Origin: Pseudalgibacter ostreae
Lineage (GTDB): Bacteria; Bacteroidota; Bacteroidia; Flavobacteriales; Flavobacteriaceae
Length of the DNA stretch: 64,000 nucleotides
NCBI RefSeq assembly: GCF_042427585.1
Contig: NZ_JBHMFC010000074.1
Location: 131,647 to 195,646, forward strand
Direction: 5' to 3'
Part shown: positions 54,531-63,397 of the stretch, one piece after another
Numbering within the stretch: position 1 is the stretch's first letter
Layout of the letters: each line of letters begins with the position of its first letter
Notes under the pieces: generated by a model
Seen by the model: only the letters and a program-made list of their open reading frames with translations
Told to the model about the DNA's origin: nothing
Databases searched by the model: none
Position numbers and translations under genes: made by a program

Positions 54531-56318
54531 TTAATATTTTATAGGAAGGTAAATAGTGAAGGTTGCTCCAACGTTTGGTATGCCATGAGCCAGGATGTAT
54601 CCATTATGGTTTTCGATAATTTTTTTGCATATCGATAATCCAATACCAGTTCCAGAATATTCATCTTTATTATGGAGCCTGTTGAAAAGGACGAATATTT
54701 TTTCTGCGTAAGTATTATCAAATCCAATACCATTATCTGAAAAAGCAATTTTGTGATAAAATACTTTTTTAGCTTTTTTAATATGAGGATCTTCTGAAGC
54801 TCTTATTTTTTCGTAAGTAATCTTTATTTGAGTAGACCTATCTGCAGATGAATATTTAATGGAGTTACCAATTAAATTTACAAACAATTGCTGGATTTGA
54901 AAAGGGATAACATTTATCTCTGGGATGGATTCCGCTTGGATACTAACATTGTCTTTAGTAATTACTTCTGCCAAATCTTGTTTTGCTTTTTCTAATAATA
55001 CATTCAAACTTGATTTCTCAAAAACTTTATCGGCTTTATTGCTTCTCGAAAACTGTAGTAAATCGTCTATTAATAATCGCATCCGGGTGGCAGCAGATTT
55101 AATCCTTTCCATATAAACCAAACCAGATGCCGATAATGTTTGGGCTTCTTTCTCTTCTAAACGAGATAAGAAGGTTTGTATTTTTCTTAAAGGTTCTTGT
55201 AAATCGTGACTTGCAACATGGTTAAAAGCAGATAGCTCTTTATTATTGCGTTCCAGTTCCAAATTACGTTCGGCTAATTTTTTAAGATTGTTTATTTCGT
55301 CTGTTATGTCTGTACTGGTTCCTAAAAGCTGTTTACTCCCTTCATCATCAGAAAGCGTTTTGCCATAAGCTTTTAAGTGCCTAATATCTCCATTTTTACG
55401 AATCACTCGATAATTCACATAAGGCAAATCCTTTAAATCGATCATTTTCTTAAAGGCTTTGCTCAGTTTTTTTCTGTCTTTTGGATGTACAAATGCCATA
55501 AAATTCTCGATGGTAGGCTTAAAAGACTGGGGCTCTTCACCCAATAAACGATAAAAATTATCGGAATACACAAACCTATTATCATCGATATGCCACACCC
55601 AGTTCCCATGATGACTAACAATTTCCGATAAATTTGCAGACTCTTTAAATATTTCCAATTCGGCATTAGCCGCCTTTAATCGCTTTAAATTGGATATCAC
55701 CTTAGAATATGCTAAGTACATTAACAAGAGCGACATGAGTAAAACCAAATACAAAAAAATAGGTGTAAATTTCAAGTTTTTTTGGAGGTCATTTTTTTGA
55801 TTTTCTAATAAACTATTTTCCAAACCCATCATTTCCTCTACCTTGTCACGAACGTCGTCCATGGCCATTTTACCCTCTAAAAAATATTGCTTAAAATTTG
55901 AATCTTCTAAATTTGAAACTGCAGAAAAACGGAATGACTTCTCGAAATAAGCCATACGTATATCGATTAAGGAATTGAGCTCTTTTAAATTAGCCTGTTG
56001 AACGGGATTATCTTTAGTAAGCTCTCGTAATTCTACAAAGCAATTATTTATGTTTTCTCTACCTGCCTCATAAGGGTCTAAGTATATCGGATTATTAGTA
56101 ATAATAAAGCCCCGCTGCCCTGTTTCGGCATCTTTTAGGTATGAAAACACTTGTTCCAACTGGACATTTACCTTGTAAGTATGCGTTACCAAATCTGAAG
56201 ATTTAGATAAATCCCCCATGTTTCTATAAGTCATGCCCCCAATAAAAAGTATGACAAGAGAGCAGGCAAAAAATATACTTTTTACAAACCAGGGCATTTT
56301 ATAGAGTCGGTTTGGCAT
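54531..56318 (-). CDS. CHASE3/PAS sensor histidine kinase
   Basis: 595 aa. A membrane helix near 15-30 is followed by a CHASE3 sensory domain (ETGQRGFIITNNPIYLDPY), a second helix (about 184-205), one PAS domain (about 235-340, YRVIRKNGDIRHL and GTSTDITDE), HisKA with phosphorylated H371 in VASHDLQEPLRKI, and HATPase with GTGIGLSICKKII. The VASHDLQEPL type pairs with Rcp1/CheY-like regulators. Its gene starts 4 nt after such a regulator, so both are co-expressed. The signal is unknown. Confidence 0.93.
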   Translation of the reverse strand: MPNRLYKMPWFVKSIFFACSLVILFIGGMTYRNMGDLSKSSDLVTHTYKVNVQLEQVFSYLKDAETGQRGFIITNNPIYLDPYEAGRENINNCFVELRELTKDNPVQQANLKELNSLIDIRMAYFEKSFRFSAVSNLEDSNFKQYFLEGKMAMDDVRDKVEEMMGLENSLLENQKNDLQKNLKFTPIFLYLVLLMSLLLMYLAYSKVISNLKRLKAANAELEIFKESANLSEIVSHHGNWVWHIDDNRFVYSDNFYRLLGEEPQSFKPTIENFMAFVHPKDRKKLSKAFKKMIDLKDLPYVNYRVIRKNGDIRHLKAYGKTLSDDEGSKQLLGTSTDITDEINNLKKLAERNLELERNNKELSAFNHVASHDLQEPLRKIQTFLSRLEEKEAQTLSASGLVYMERIKSAATRMRLLIDDLLQFSRSNKADKVFEKSSLNVLLEKAKQDLAEVITKDNVSIQAESIPEINVIPFQIQQLFVNLIGNSIKYSSADRSTQIKITYEKIRASEDPHIKKAKKVFYHKIAFSDNGIGFDNTYAEKIFVLFNRLHNKDEYSGTGIGLSICKKIIENHNGYILAHGIPNVGATFTIYLPIKY

Positions 56319-56322
56319 AGGC

Positions 56323-56769
56323 TTATAGTCGCAGTAAGAAATTATCTTTATTAAGCCCGTTCGTGTGGTATTGCCAGTTTGTGGTAACCACTTCAGAAAG
56401 CACCTTTTTTAAAACCTTAAAGCTGCTCGGTTTTTTTATATAAATATTGGCCCCCTGCACAAAGGTTTTCTCTATATCCTCCTCTGAAGCAGAAGTAGAA
56501 TAAATAGCAATGGCAATATCATTAAATTTCGGATTAGCTTTAATTTCACTTAAACACTCTAAGCCATTTTTACGTGGCATATTTAAATCCAAAAATAAAA
56601 CATGGGGCAATGCACTATCGCTAGAGTTTAAATAATCCATTAAATACAGACCATCTTTAAAGGTTTCTACCTTAGTTCCTATTTTCAACTCTTCGAAGGC
56701 TTCTGTAAAAAACATGCGATCGTCTTCATCATCATCTGCCAATATTATATGGACGTAATCTTCTTTCAT
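56323..56769 (-). CDS. CheY/Rcp1-like single-domain response regulator
   Basis: 148 aa, receiver only. The acidic pocket DDDEDD near 15-20, phospho-acceptor Asp in LFLDLNMPRKNG, and the conserved Lys in YIKKPSSF are present. It has no output domain and probably takes part in a phosphorelay or protein-protein control with the kinase encoded 4 nt downstream and the AraC gene 11 nt upstream. Confidence 0.93.
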   Translation of the reverse strand: MKEDYVHIILADDDEDDRMFFTEAFEELKIGTKVETFKDGLYLMDYLNSSDSALPHVLFLDLNMPRKNGLECLSEIKANPKFNDIAIAIYSTSASEEDIEKTFVQGANIYIKKPSSFKVLKKVLSEVVTTNWQYHTNGLNKDNFLLRL

Positions 56770-56780
56770 AACGAAAAAAT

Positions 56781-57344
56781 TTATTTCTGTTTGTTCATTA
56801 ATTCACGTCTTTTAACGATAATACGTTGAAAAGCAGAAGGCGTAATGCCAGTTGTATTTTTAAATTGTGTGCTTAAATGTGCTACACTAGAATAGTTAAG
56901 TTTAAAAGCAATTTCAGTTAAACTGAAGTTGTTTTTAATTATAAGTTGCTTAGCAAGTTCTATTTTTTGCAAAATAATAAAATTCTCAATAGAAGTATAA
57001 GTAACCTCTGAGAATAAGTTTGAAAGATAGCCATAACTATGTCCTAACGTATCGGATAAGTAGGCTGATGTTTTTACATTTACAACAGTATCCTCATTGA
57101 AAATCATGTCTACAATAGTATCTTTAATTTTTTGTACCAGAATACTTTTTTGATTTTCAACCACGTCGATGTGATACTCACTTAAAGATTCGCTAAGTGA
57201 ATTTAATTTCTCTATGGGAAGTTTTTCTAAAAGCTCCACTTCGCCAAAACCGATAACACGATGCTTAACAGCATGTTGATCTAGTGTGTCCTGCAAAACT
57301 TTTTTGCATATGGCATGAAAATCGAACTTTAAATATAAAATCAT
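56781..57344 (-). CDS. AraC-type transcriptional regulator
   Basis: 187 aa from the ATG at 57344, which fits the MILYLKFDF start usual in this family. An ATG at 57377 would add 11 residues. The N-terminal ~85 residues form a small sensor-like domain (HRVIGFGEVELLE). The C-terminal two-HTH AraC domain contains LGHSYGYLSNLFSEVT and NYSSVAHLSTQFKNTTGITPSAF. It probably regulates the stress cluster together with the adjacent kinase/regulator pair. Confidence 0.85.
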   Translation of the reverse strand: MILYLKFDFHAICKKVLQDTLDQHAVKHRVIGFGEVELLEKLPIEKLNSLSESLSEYHIDVVENQKSILVQKIKDTIVDMIFNEDTVVNVKTSAYLSDTLGHSYGYLSNLFSEVTYTSIENFIILQKIELAKQLIIKNNFSLTEIAFKLNYSSVAHLSTQFKNTTGITPSAFQRIIVKRRELMNKQK

Positions 57345-57384
57345 GTGCTCATTTATAAATTCCTGTAAATTTAGCACATTATTA

Positions 57385-58497
57385 TTATTTACCCCTTATT
57401 TTTCGCCAACGTTTTAAACGGTTTCTAGCTTCGCTTTGCAAATGCTTATTAATAGGTTCTCCTATTAAAAAGCCATACGCTTTTAACCCAGGGGTATTAT
57501 CAAAAATAATTTTTAGTGATGCGATTAATGGTAAGGCTACAACCATCCCAAAAACCCCCCATAACATTGAAAAAAGAAAAAGCGATAGTATGGCCACAAA
57601 TGCATTGATACTTACTTTTGATCCGGTTATTTTTGGTGTAATTATATTACCCTCTAAAACCTGTACAAACCAAAATATAGCAATAACACCAAAAGCATAC
57701 CAAGCACTATCTTTAGTTGCTAACGCAACCAATGCTGGTATTAGTGAGCCAATAATAATGCCTATGTAAGGTATCAACAAGAGAAATGCTGCAAAAAAAC
57801 CAAAGAAAATTGCGTTTTTAATTCCCAAAATCATAAGCCCTGCAGTATTCAAAACCCCAACAATACCAATAACCTTAGCTAAGCCCACTAAATAATTTCT
57901 TTGGATACGATAGATTTTTCCAATCATTTTATTTAGAAATGATTTTGTTTCATTTCTAAATAATTTATAAAGAAATATTCTTAAAAACCTTCTAAAATAT
58001 AAAAAGAAAAACAGAGATATAGGGATTAAAATAATATTGCTTAAAATCGATCCAGATTCTGATAAGAATCCACCGATTTTAGCCATATTAGATTTTATTA
58101 AATTCTCAATTTTTAAATCATTGGAAATCGAATCGTTTTTACTAATGTTAAACGTTTCTTGAAAGTATCCAACAATTCTATAATATAACTGAGATATCTT
58201 TTCGGCATAATCTTCGCCACTGCTTATAAAATTATTAAATTGAGAATAAATAATGAGAAGAAGGGATGCTACAGAAATAAAGATAACCAATATAGAGACT
58301 AAGGTTGCAAATAGACGATTCCACCTCCAACGTCGCTCTAAAAATCTTTGTACAGGGAACACTAAAACCGCTAATATCATGGCTAATAATAACGGTATAA
58401 TTATGGGTTTCAACACATAAAGTATAAAAATAATGGCAATAAAACCAATTAAATTAAGAGAATAGTGGTTTTGAAAATTGCCAGATTTGGTATTCAT
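57385..58497 (-). CDS. AI-2E/PerM family transporter
   Basis: 370 aa, hydrophobic, about eight membrane helices. AI-2E family pattern: LYVLKPIIIPLLLAMILAVLV at the start, FFGFFAAFLLLIPYIGIIIG and WFVQVLEGNIITPKITG in the second half, then LFLFSMLWGVFGMVVALPL. Members export small molecules or act as Na+/H+ antiporters, and the autoinducer role is not general. It is the first gene of the operon AI-2E transporter, AraC, CheY, kinase. Confidence 0.92.
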   Translation of the reverse strand: MNTKSGNFQNHYSLNLIGFIAIIFILYVLKPIIIPLLLAMILAVLVFPVQRFLERRWRWNRLFATLVSILVIFISVASLLLIIYSQFNNFISSGEDYAEKISQLYYRIVGYFQETFNISKNDSISNDLKIENLIKSNMAKIGGFLSESGSILSNIILIPISLFFFLYFRRFLRIFLYKLFRNETKSFLNKMIGKIYRIQRNYLVGLAKVIGIVGVLNTAGLMILGIKNAIFFGFFAAFLLLIPYIGIIIGSLIPALVALATKDSAWYAFGVIAIFWFVQVLEGNIITPKITGSKVSINAFVAILSLFLFSMLWGVFGMVVALPLIASLKIIFDNTPGLKAYGFLIGEPINKHLQSEARNRLKRWRKIRGK

Positions 58498-58576
58498 AAA
58501 ATGTAATGAGTTATAGTTATTTCATGTGCTAAATTTTAAAAAAATGCCCTACTTACCAATTCAGTAACTAACCAAC

Positions 58577-58584
58577 CAAAACTA
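58577..58584 (-). promoter_or_regulatory. -7 box of the transporter/AraC/kinase operon
   Basis: The minus strand reads TAGTTTTG (58584-58577), a full TAnnTTTG match. A CTTG lies about 24 nt upstream, slightly farther than usual. Confidence 0.35.
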
Positions 58585-58619
58585 CTTACGAAATTAATGG
58601 TGTTCGGGCAAGATTTATA

Positions 58620-58805
58620 TTATAATCTAGAAATTATCTGATGTAATTCCTCTTTCGATTTACCTAGTTTTTTTTGAATTTTCCCTAAAGTTTCATCTTC
58701 TTTTCCTTCTGCCATAAGCAGATCGTCTTCAGTTAAGCTAGCATAATTTTGTTTTAATTTACCTTTAACTTCTTTCCAATTTCCTTTTAATTCTGTAGTA
58801 TTCAT
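58620..58805 (-). CDS. CsbD-like general stress protein
   Basis: 61 aa. The CsbD pattern is clear: ELKGNWKEVKGKLKQNYASLTEDDL, then LGKIQKKLGKSKEELHQII. These small charged helical proteins are induced by general stress in many bacteria. The gene follows dps by 43 nt and is probably in the same transcript. Confidence 0.92.
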   Translation of the reverse strand: MNTTELKGNWKEVKGKLKQNYASLTEDDLLMAEGKEDETLGKIQKKLGKSKEELHQIISRL

Positions 58806-58848
58806 AATGTTGTTGTTTTTAAAAGTTAATATTTAAAAAATGATATTT

Positions 58849-59319
58849 TTAAGCTTTATAACGTCTTAAAACCCAAGCTTTAGATTCATGATCTAAAATT
58901 AATGCCGTTAAAAAATCAACGGTACCAAAGTCTTCCGACTCTTCTTCCATACTTGCAATCATTTCTCTTAATCCTGAAATTATTTTTTCATGGTCGCTAA
59001 GTAATTCACCTATCATATGGTCTTGATCTTCATATTTAGAAGACTCTTTTATGGTCGCGTGTTTTAAAAAATCTTCCATAGTCCCTATGGCTTTGCTGCC
59101 CAATTTACCGATTCGCTCTGCCGTTTCATCAATTATCTTTTCTATGTCATGGTACTGGTTCTCAAATAATTTATGCAATTCCATAAAACTGTTTCCAGCA
59201 ACATTCCAATGAAACTTTCTTAATTTCACGTATAAAACCATTTCGTTGGACAATACTACAGTTAGGTTTTCAACACTTTTGTCTAAATCTTTTTTAGTAA
59301 GGCCTATATTTAATTTCAT
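58849..59319 (-). CDS. dps: Dps-family ferritin-like DNA protection protein
   Basis: 156 aa, usual Dps length. Ferroxidase residues by position: H37 in KFHWNVAG, with D64 and E68 in KIIDETAERI. The C-terminal FLTALILDHESKAWVLRRY closes the bundle. Dps dodecamers oxidise and store iron with peroxide and shield DNA under oxidative or starvation stress. It is co-directional with csbD. Confidence 0.95.
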   Translation of the reverse strand: MKLNIGLTKKDLDKSVENLTVVLSNEMVLYVKLRKFHWNVAGNSFMELHKLFENQYHDIEKIIDETAERIGKLGSKAIGTMEDFLKHATIKESSKYEDQDHMIGELLSDHEKIISGLREMIASMEEESEDFGTVDFLTALILDHESKAWVLRRYKA

Positions 59320-59453
59320 AATGTAAATTTTATTTTTTAATTTCTTTTAATGTGCTCTACAAAATTAAAGCTAAAGAGCGGCAAAAGCATTACACAATTT
59401 TGGCTGTTTGTTATAGAATTACGATCAACAACCTAAAAAGACATTTCTCCCTT

Positions 59454-59921
59454 TTAATAAACCAATACATTCTTGTTTTTTGGGATCTCTAATTTTGGAG
59501 TTAGGAGTGCTTTAAACTTTTTCCTATAACATTCATAAAGTGTATTGGTTTCTGGGGTAATTGGTTCTTCCATTTGCTTTGAAAGCATATCCAGCATTAA
59601 ATCATCTATTTTACAACACTCCTTTACGATCAAACTAGCATCAAGTTTAAAAACCTTAAGCTTCATATCCAACCACATCTTACCAATCTTTCCTTTTAAT
59701 GTAGTATTAGATCTAGGTGGCACTTCGTAGTGCTGTAAAAGCGTTAGGATTTTCATAATAAAATCAGTCGTTAACTCCTGTTTTTCTGTTAGCCATTGAA
59801 CAAGCTCTGAATTAACCGTATTAATTTTCAGCTCCTCATAGCTTGATTCGGCATCAAAACTCAACTCTAACATTTTATGCAAGGAGTCTGTTTTTATATC
59901 TTGATTAATTTGAGTTCTCAT
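59454..59921 (-). CDS. PA2169-type four-helix bundle protein (2), diverged
   Basis: 155 aa without signal peptide. It aligns over its length with the protein at 50314-50781: shared features are FDAESSYEEL against YDAEAGYKQV, a WL pair at the second helix, a GK-x-W-LDMK block against MHRAWIDFK, and an acidic helix with conserved Glu (VKECCKIDD). Identity is low, so function may differ. It is monocistronic, upstream of dps, with a TAnnTTTG box at 59956-59963. Confidence 0.75.
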   Translation of the reverse strand: MRTQINQDIKTDSLHKMLELSFDAESSYEELKINTVNSELVQWLTEKQELTTDFIMKILTLLQHYEVPPRSNTTLKGKIGKMWLDMKLKVFKLDASLIVKECCKIDDLMLDMLSKQMEEPITPETNTLYECYRKKFKALLTPKLEIPKNKNVLVY

Positions 59922-59955
59922 AATATCGAGGGATTAGAATGATTAATTAATTAGC

Positions 59956-59963
59956 CAAAGATA
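59956..59963 (-). promoter_or_regulatory. -7 box of the second PA2169-type gene
   Basis: The minus strand reads TATCTTTG (59963-59956), a full match to TAnnTTTG, about 35 nt before the ATG. No -33 element is clear. Confidence 0.35.
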
Positions 59964-60065
59964 TTTAAAGAGTCCGCCTTAAGATTTATACGATTCTTCT
60001 GAAAGTTTACATAATTTCTATGGCTAAGCTTAAACAACCATCAACCACCAGATAAACAACCACTT

Positions 60066-60082
60066 AAAAAAAAAAAAAAAAA
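60066..60082. repeat. 17-A homopolymer
   Basis: An uninterrupted run of 17 A lies in the 234-bp gap between the PA2169-type gene and the aminotransferase terminator. It is prone to slippage and to sequencing error. Confidence 0.9.
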
Positions 60083-60102
60083 CTTGAAGTTTACGGGAAT
60101 AA

Positions 60103-60136
60103 AAAAACCCGTCCTGTTTAAAACTGACGGGTTTTT
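60103..60136 (-). terminator. Terminator of the desaturase-aminotransferase unit
   Basis: AAAAACCCGTC (60103-60113) and GACGGGTTTTT (60126-60136) form a perfect 11-bp stem with a 12-nt loop. A T run follows on the minus strand. Located 20 nt after the aminotransferase stop. Confidence 0.85.
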
Positions 60137-60155
60137 AACTATTTAAAAATTTGAT

Positions 60156-61343
60156 TTATGACGCTAAAGCACTTTTGATGCGTTTAATAGCTTCTATAAT
60201 TTGTTCTTGGGAAGCTGCGTAAGAAATACGAATACATTCTGGATTTCCAAAAGACTCACCATCTACGGTAGCCACTAAAGCTTCCTCCAATAAAAACATG
60301 GAAAAATCGGAAGCATTATTTATAGTGTGCCCTTTAAAAGTCTTTCCAAAGTAGTAAGAAATGTTTGGGAACACATAAAAAGCACCTTCTGGTGTATTGG
60401 TTTTAAATCCTTCAATTTCGTTTAAAAGTCCTAAAATCAAGTCTCGACGCACTTTAAATTCGTCAATCATATACTTTACGCGACTTGGCGATTCGTTAAG
60501 CGCCGTTATAGTTGCACGTTGGGCAATACAGTTGGCCCCACTAGTAATTTGACCTTGCATTTTATTACAAGCACGCGCAATTTTCTCAGGAGCACCAATA
60601 TACCCTATACGCCAACCCGTCATAGCAAATGCCTTAGAAACACCATTAACTGTAATGGTACGATCGTACATATCTTCAAATTGAGCCATACTCGCATGAC
60701 CGCCCACGTAGTTAATATGTTCATAAATTTCATCTGAAACTACATAAACATTAGGGTATTTCACCAATACATCTGCCAAGCCCCTCAACTCTTCTTTACT
60801 GTAAATAGAACCACTAGGGTTACAAGGCGAACTAAACCAAATCATTTTGGTTTTAGGAGTAATGGCGGCTTCTAACTGTTCTGGCGTCATTTTAAAATCG
60901 GTTGCAATGGTTGTTTTAACCTCAACAGGCACACCGTCATTCAATTTAATAAGATCGGCATAACTAACCCAGTAAGGACAAGGCATTATCACCTCATCAC
61001 CTTTGTTTGTCATTACCGCAGCAATATTAGCAAGCGATTGTTTCGCCCCAGTAGAAACTACGATTTGCGCTGGCTTATATGTTAACTCATTATCACGTTT
61101 AAACTTGGTTATTATGGCTTGTTTCAATTCTGTATAGCCATCTACTGGAGAGTACGAATTGTAATTTTCATTAATAGCCTGGATAGCCGCATCTTTAATA
61201 AAGTCTGGGGTATTAAAATCGGGCTCACCTAAGCTTAAACCGATAATATCCTTTCCTTCTTCTCGAAGCTCTCTGGCTTTTGCAGCCATAGCCAACGTAG
61301 CAGACGTAGCCATGTTTAAAATTCTATCAGATAGTAATTGCAT
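60156..61343 (-). CDS. Pyridoxal-phosphate aminotransferase, class I (aspartate type)
   Basis: 395 aa. Fold-type I aminotransferase motifs: SLGEPDFNTP, SPCNPSGSIYS, VVSDEIYEHI and VNGVSKAFAMTGWRIGY with Schiff-base K237. A substrate-binding arginine is near CIRISYA. Most similar in pattern to aspartate/prephenate aminotransferases that also act on aromatic substrates. It lies 32 nt after the desaturase, so the two may share a transcript. Confidence 0.92.
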   Translation of the reverse strand: MQLLSDRILNMATSATLAMAAKARELREEGKDIIGLSLGEPDFNTPDFIKDAAIQAINENYNSYSPVDGYTELKQAIITKFKRDNELTYKPAQIVVSTGAKQSLANIAAVMTNKGDEVIMPCPYWVSYADLIKLNDGVPVEVKTTIATDFKMTPEQLEAAITPKTKMIWFSSPCNPSGSIYSKEELRGLADVLVKYPNVYVVSDEIYEHINYVGGHASMAQFEDMYDRTITVNGVSKAFAMTGWRIGYIGAPEKIARACNKMQGQITSGANCIAQRATITALNESPSRVKYMIDEFKVRRDLILGLLNEIEGFKTNTPEGAFYVFPNISYYFGKTFKGHTINNASDFSMFLLEEALVATVDGESFGNPECIRISYAASQEQIIEAIKRIKSALAS

Positions 61344-61375
61344 GTCATTATTTATTTATGAAGTAACTCTAAAAT

Positions 61376-62470
61376 TTATGCGAAGCTAGGTTTTTCACCT
61401 AACACTTTTAATTGATTGTAATGCTCGGAAACTGCGGTCCAAAATGTTTTATATTCATTGTAAGGCAAACTAAATTCCCTCGCAGTTTCTTTAACTATTT
61501 TTGCTATTTTACTATAATGTATGTGACTGATATTAGCAAATAAGTGGTGTTCTACCTGTCTATTTAAACCGCCTGTATAAAATTCTACCAACCAGCTTTT
61601 AGGAGAGAAATTTGATGTTGTAAACAATTGATGGATGGCCCATGTGTTTTTCATATTGCCAGATTGATCTGGTAATGGCATTTCTGTATTAGGCATAACG
61701 TGTGCCAATTGAAAAATAACACTCAAAATAATACCTGCCGTATAATGCATGATAAAGAATCCTATTAAAACTTGCCACCAAGCAAACCCTAAAGACAATG
61801 GCAAAACCACCCATATGGTATAATAAACTATTTTTCCAATAATCAATTTAGTCCATTGCGTTGCTGGATGCGGCATTTTACCATAGGCCAGTTTTTTCTT
61901 AAGATACTTATATGTTTGAATAAAATCTGTGGTTATCGCCCAATTTGCAGTTAACAACCCATATAAAAAGAAAGCATAATATTTTTGATATTTATGAACC
62001 CTAAGCCATTTTGTATGTTCTGAAAAACGGATAATCCTTCCCGCATCTATATCTTCATCATGCCCTTGAATATTGGTATACGTGTGATGTAGAACATTAT
62101 GCTGAACTTTCCAGTTATAATCATTTCCAGCTAAAATATAAATACTACTGCCCATTAATTTATTAACCCATTTTTTACTAGAAAAAGAGCCATGGTTTGC
62201 ATCATGCATCACATTCATCCCCACACCTGCCATGCCTACTCCTACAATTATCATCAATAATATTTGTGCCCACACGGGTAAATCAATCGTTAAAATCAAA
62301 ACCACTGGCACGATCAATAAAGAAAACATAATAATGGATTTGATGTATAATTTCCAATTTCCAGTTCTCTTAATATTGTTTTCTTTAAAGTAATTATTCA
62401 CTCGAGAATTGAGGGTTTTAAAAAACTTTGCAGAGTCTGTTCTTGAAAATGAAAGTGTTTGTTTTGTCAT
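61376..62470 (-). CDS. Membrane fatty acid desaturase
   Basis: 364 aa from the ATG at 62470 (MTKQTLSFSR). An ATG at 62512 would add 14 residues. The three histidine clusters of di-iron membrane desaturases are present: HDANHG, HNVLHHTYTN and QVEHHLFANISHIHY, with four or more membrane helices. The QxxHH third box is typical of the DesA/front-end type, but no cytochrome b5 domain is fused. It introduces a double bond in acyl chains, probably for cold adaptation of the membrane. Confidence 0.92.
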   Translation of the reverse strand: MTKQTLSFSRTDSAKFFKTLNSRVNNYFKENNIKRTGNWKLYIKSIIMFSLLIVPVVLILTIDLPVWAQILLMIIVGVGMAGVGMNVMHDANHGSFSSKKWVNKLMGSSIYILAGNDYNWKVQHNVLHHTYTNIQGHDEDIDAGRIIRFSEHTKWLRVHKYQKYYAFFLYGLLTANWAITTDFIQTYKYLKKKLAYGKMPHPATQWTKLIIGKIVYYTIWVVLPLSLGFAWWQVLIGFFIMHYTAGIILSVIFQLAHVMPNTEMPLPDQSGNMKNTWAIHQLFTTSNFSPKSWLVEFYTGGLNRQVEHHLFANISHIHYSKIAKIVKETAREFSLPYNEYKTFWTAVSEHYNQLKVLGEKPSFA

Positions 62471-62520
62471 GCTATTATTGTTAATATGATTAGTATTAAT
62501 AGAGTAGATCATATATGCTG

Positions 62521-62528
62521 CAAAGATA
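62521..62528 (-). promoter_or_regulatory. -7 box of the desaturase gene
   Basis: The minus strand reads TATCTTTG (62528-62521), a full TAnnTTTG match, about 44 nt before the ATG after allowing for the start site. A -33 TTTG at usual distance is not seen. Confidence 0.4.
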
Positions 62529-62689
62529 TGTATAAACCAACTGAACTAATAACGTTTTTTTATAAAAAAATGCATATAAAAAGTATATTTTTGTTGAAAA
62601 TTTAACAGAAAAGCCGCAGAGACATTACATATACAAACTTTGGGCCACTGCCTTTTACAGCGAACTCCACTTAAACAATTTAAAAACAA

Positions 62690-63319
62690 ATGGATCTTAT
62701 TTTAAAATATTTCCCGAATCTTACAGAAGATCAAATTGAAAAATTCAACAAACTTCAAATGCTTTATGAAGATTGGAATTTAAAAATCAATGTGGTTTCT
62801 AGAAAAGATATTGACGAACTGTATTTAAGACACGTGCTACACTCGTTAGCTATTGCAAAAATTATTACGTTTAAAGAAGGCACTAAAATCCTGGACGTTG
62901 GTACAGGCGGCGGTTTTCCAGGAATTCCTTTGGCTATCTTATTTCCAGAGTGCTCATTCCATCTAGTGGACAGTATTGCAAAAAAAATTAAAGTGGTAAA
63001 TGAAGTGGTTGAAGGTCTAGGCCTTACCAATGTAAAAACAACCCATAGCAGAGTTGAAGAGATTAATGATACGTTCGATTTTATTGTAAGCCGTGCCGTT
63101 GCAGCTATGCCCACCTTTGTTCATTGGACTAAAGGAAAAATAACCAAACAGCAAAACCACGATTTAAAAAATGGTATTCTCTATTTAAAAGGAGGCGATT
63201 TAACAGAGGAACTTCAAGATTACAAAACCACCACACTTTATAATTTAAGCGACTTTTTTAATGAAGATTTTTTTGAAACGAAAAAAATCGTGCATTTACC
63301 CATAAAGTATAGAGGATAA
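62690..63319 (+). CDS. rsmG: 16S rRNA (guanine527-N7)-methyltransferase RsmG
   Basis: 209 aa, normal length. RsmG/GidB motifs: NVVSRKD-x-x-ELYLRHVLHSLA, the SAM loop ILDVGTGGGFPGIPLA, and SRAVAAMPTFV. It methylates G527 of 16S rRNA, and loss gives low-level streptomycin resistance. It is divergent from the desaturase gene. A possible -7 box TATTTTTG lies at 62586-62593. Confidence 0.96.
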   Translation: MDLILKYFPNLTEDQIEKFNKLQMLYEDWNLKINVVSRKDIDELYLRHVLHSLAIAKIITFKEGTKILDVGTGGGFPGIPLAILFPECSFHLVDSIAKKIKVVNEVVEGLGLTNVKTTHSRVEEINDTFDFIVSRAVAAMPTFVHWTKGKITKQQNHDLKNGILYLKGGDLTEELQDYKTTTLYNLSDFFNEDFFETKKIVHLPIKYRG

Positions 63320-63397
63320 TTGTTGAAGATATAGAAAAATGATTTTAACTGAAGCTATAGAAGTGTTGTGTGTAATGCAAAAAATCACGAAAACCAA

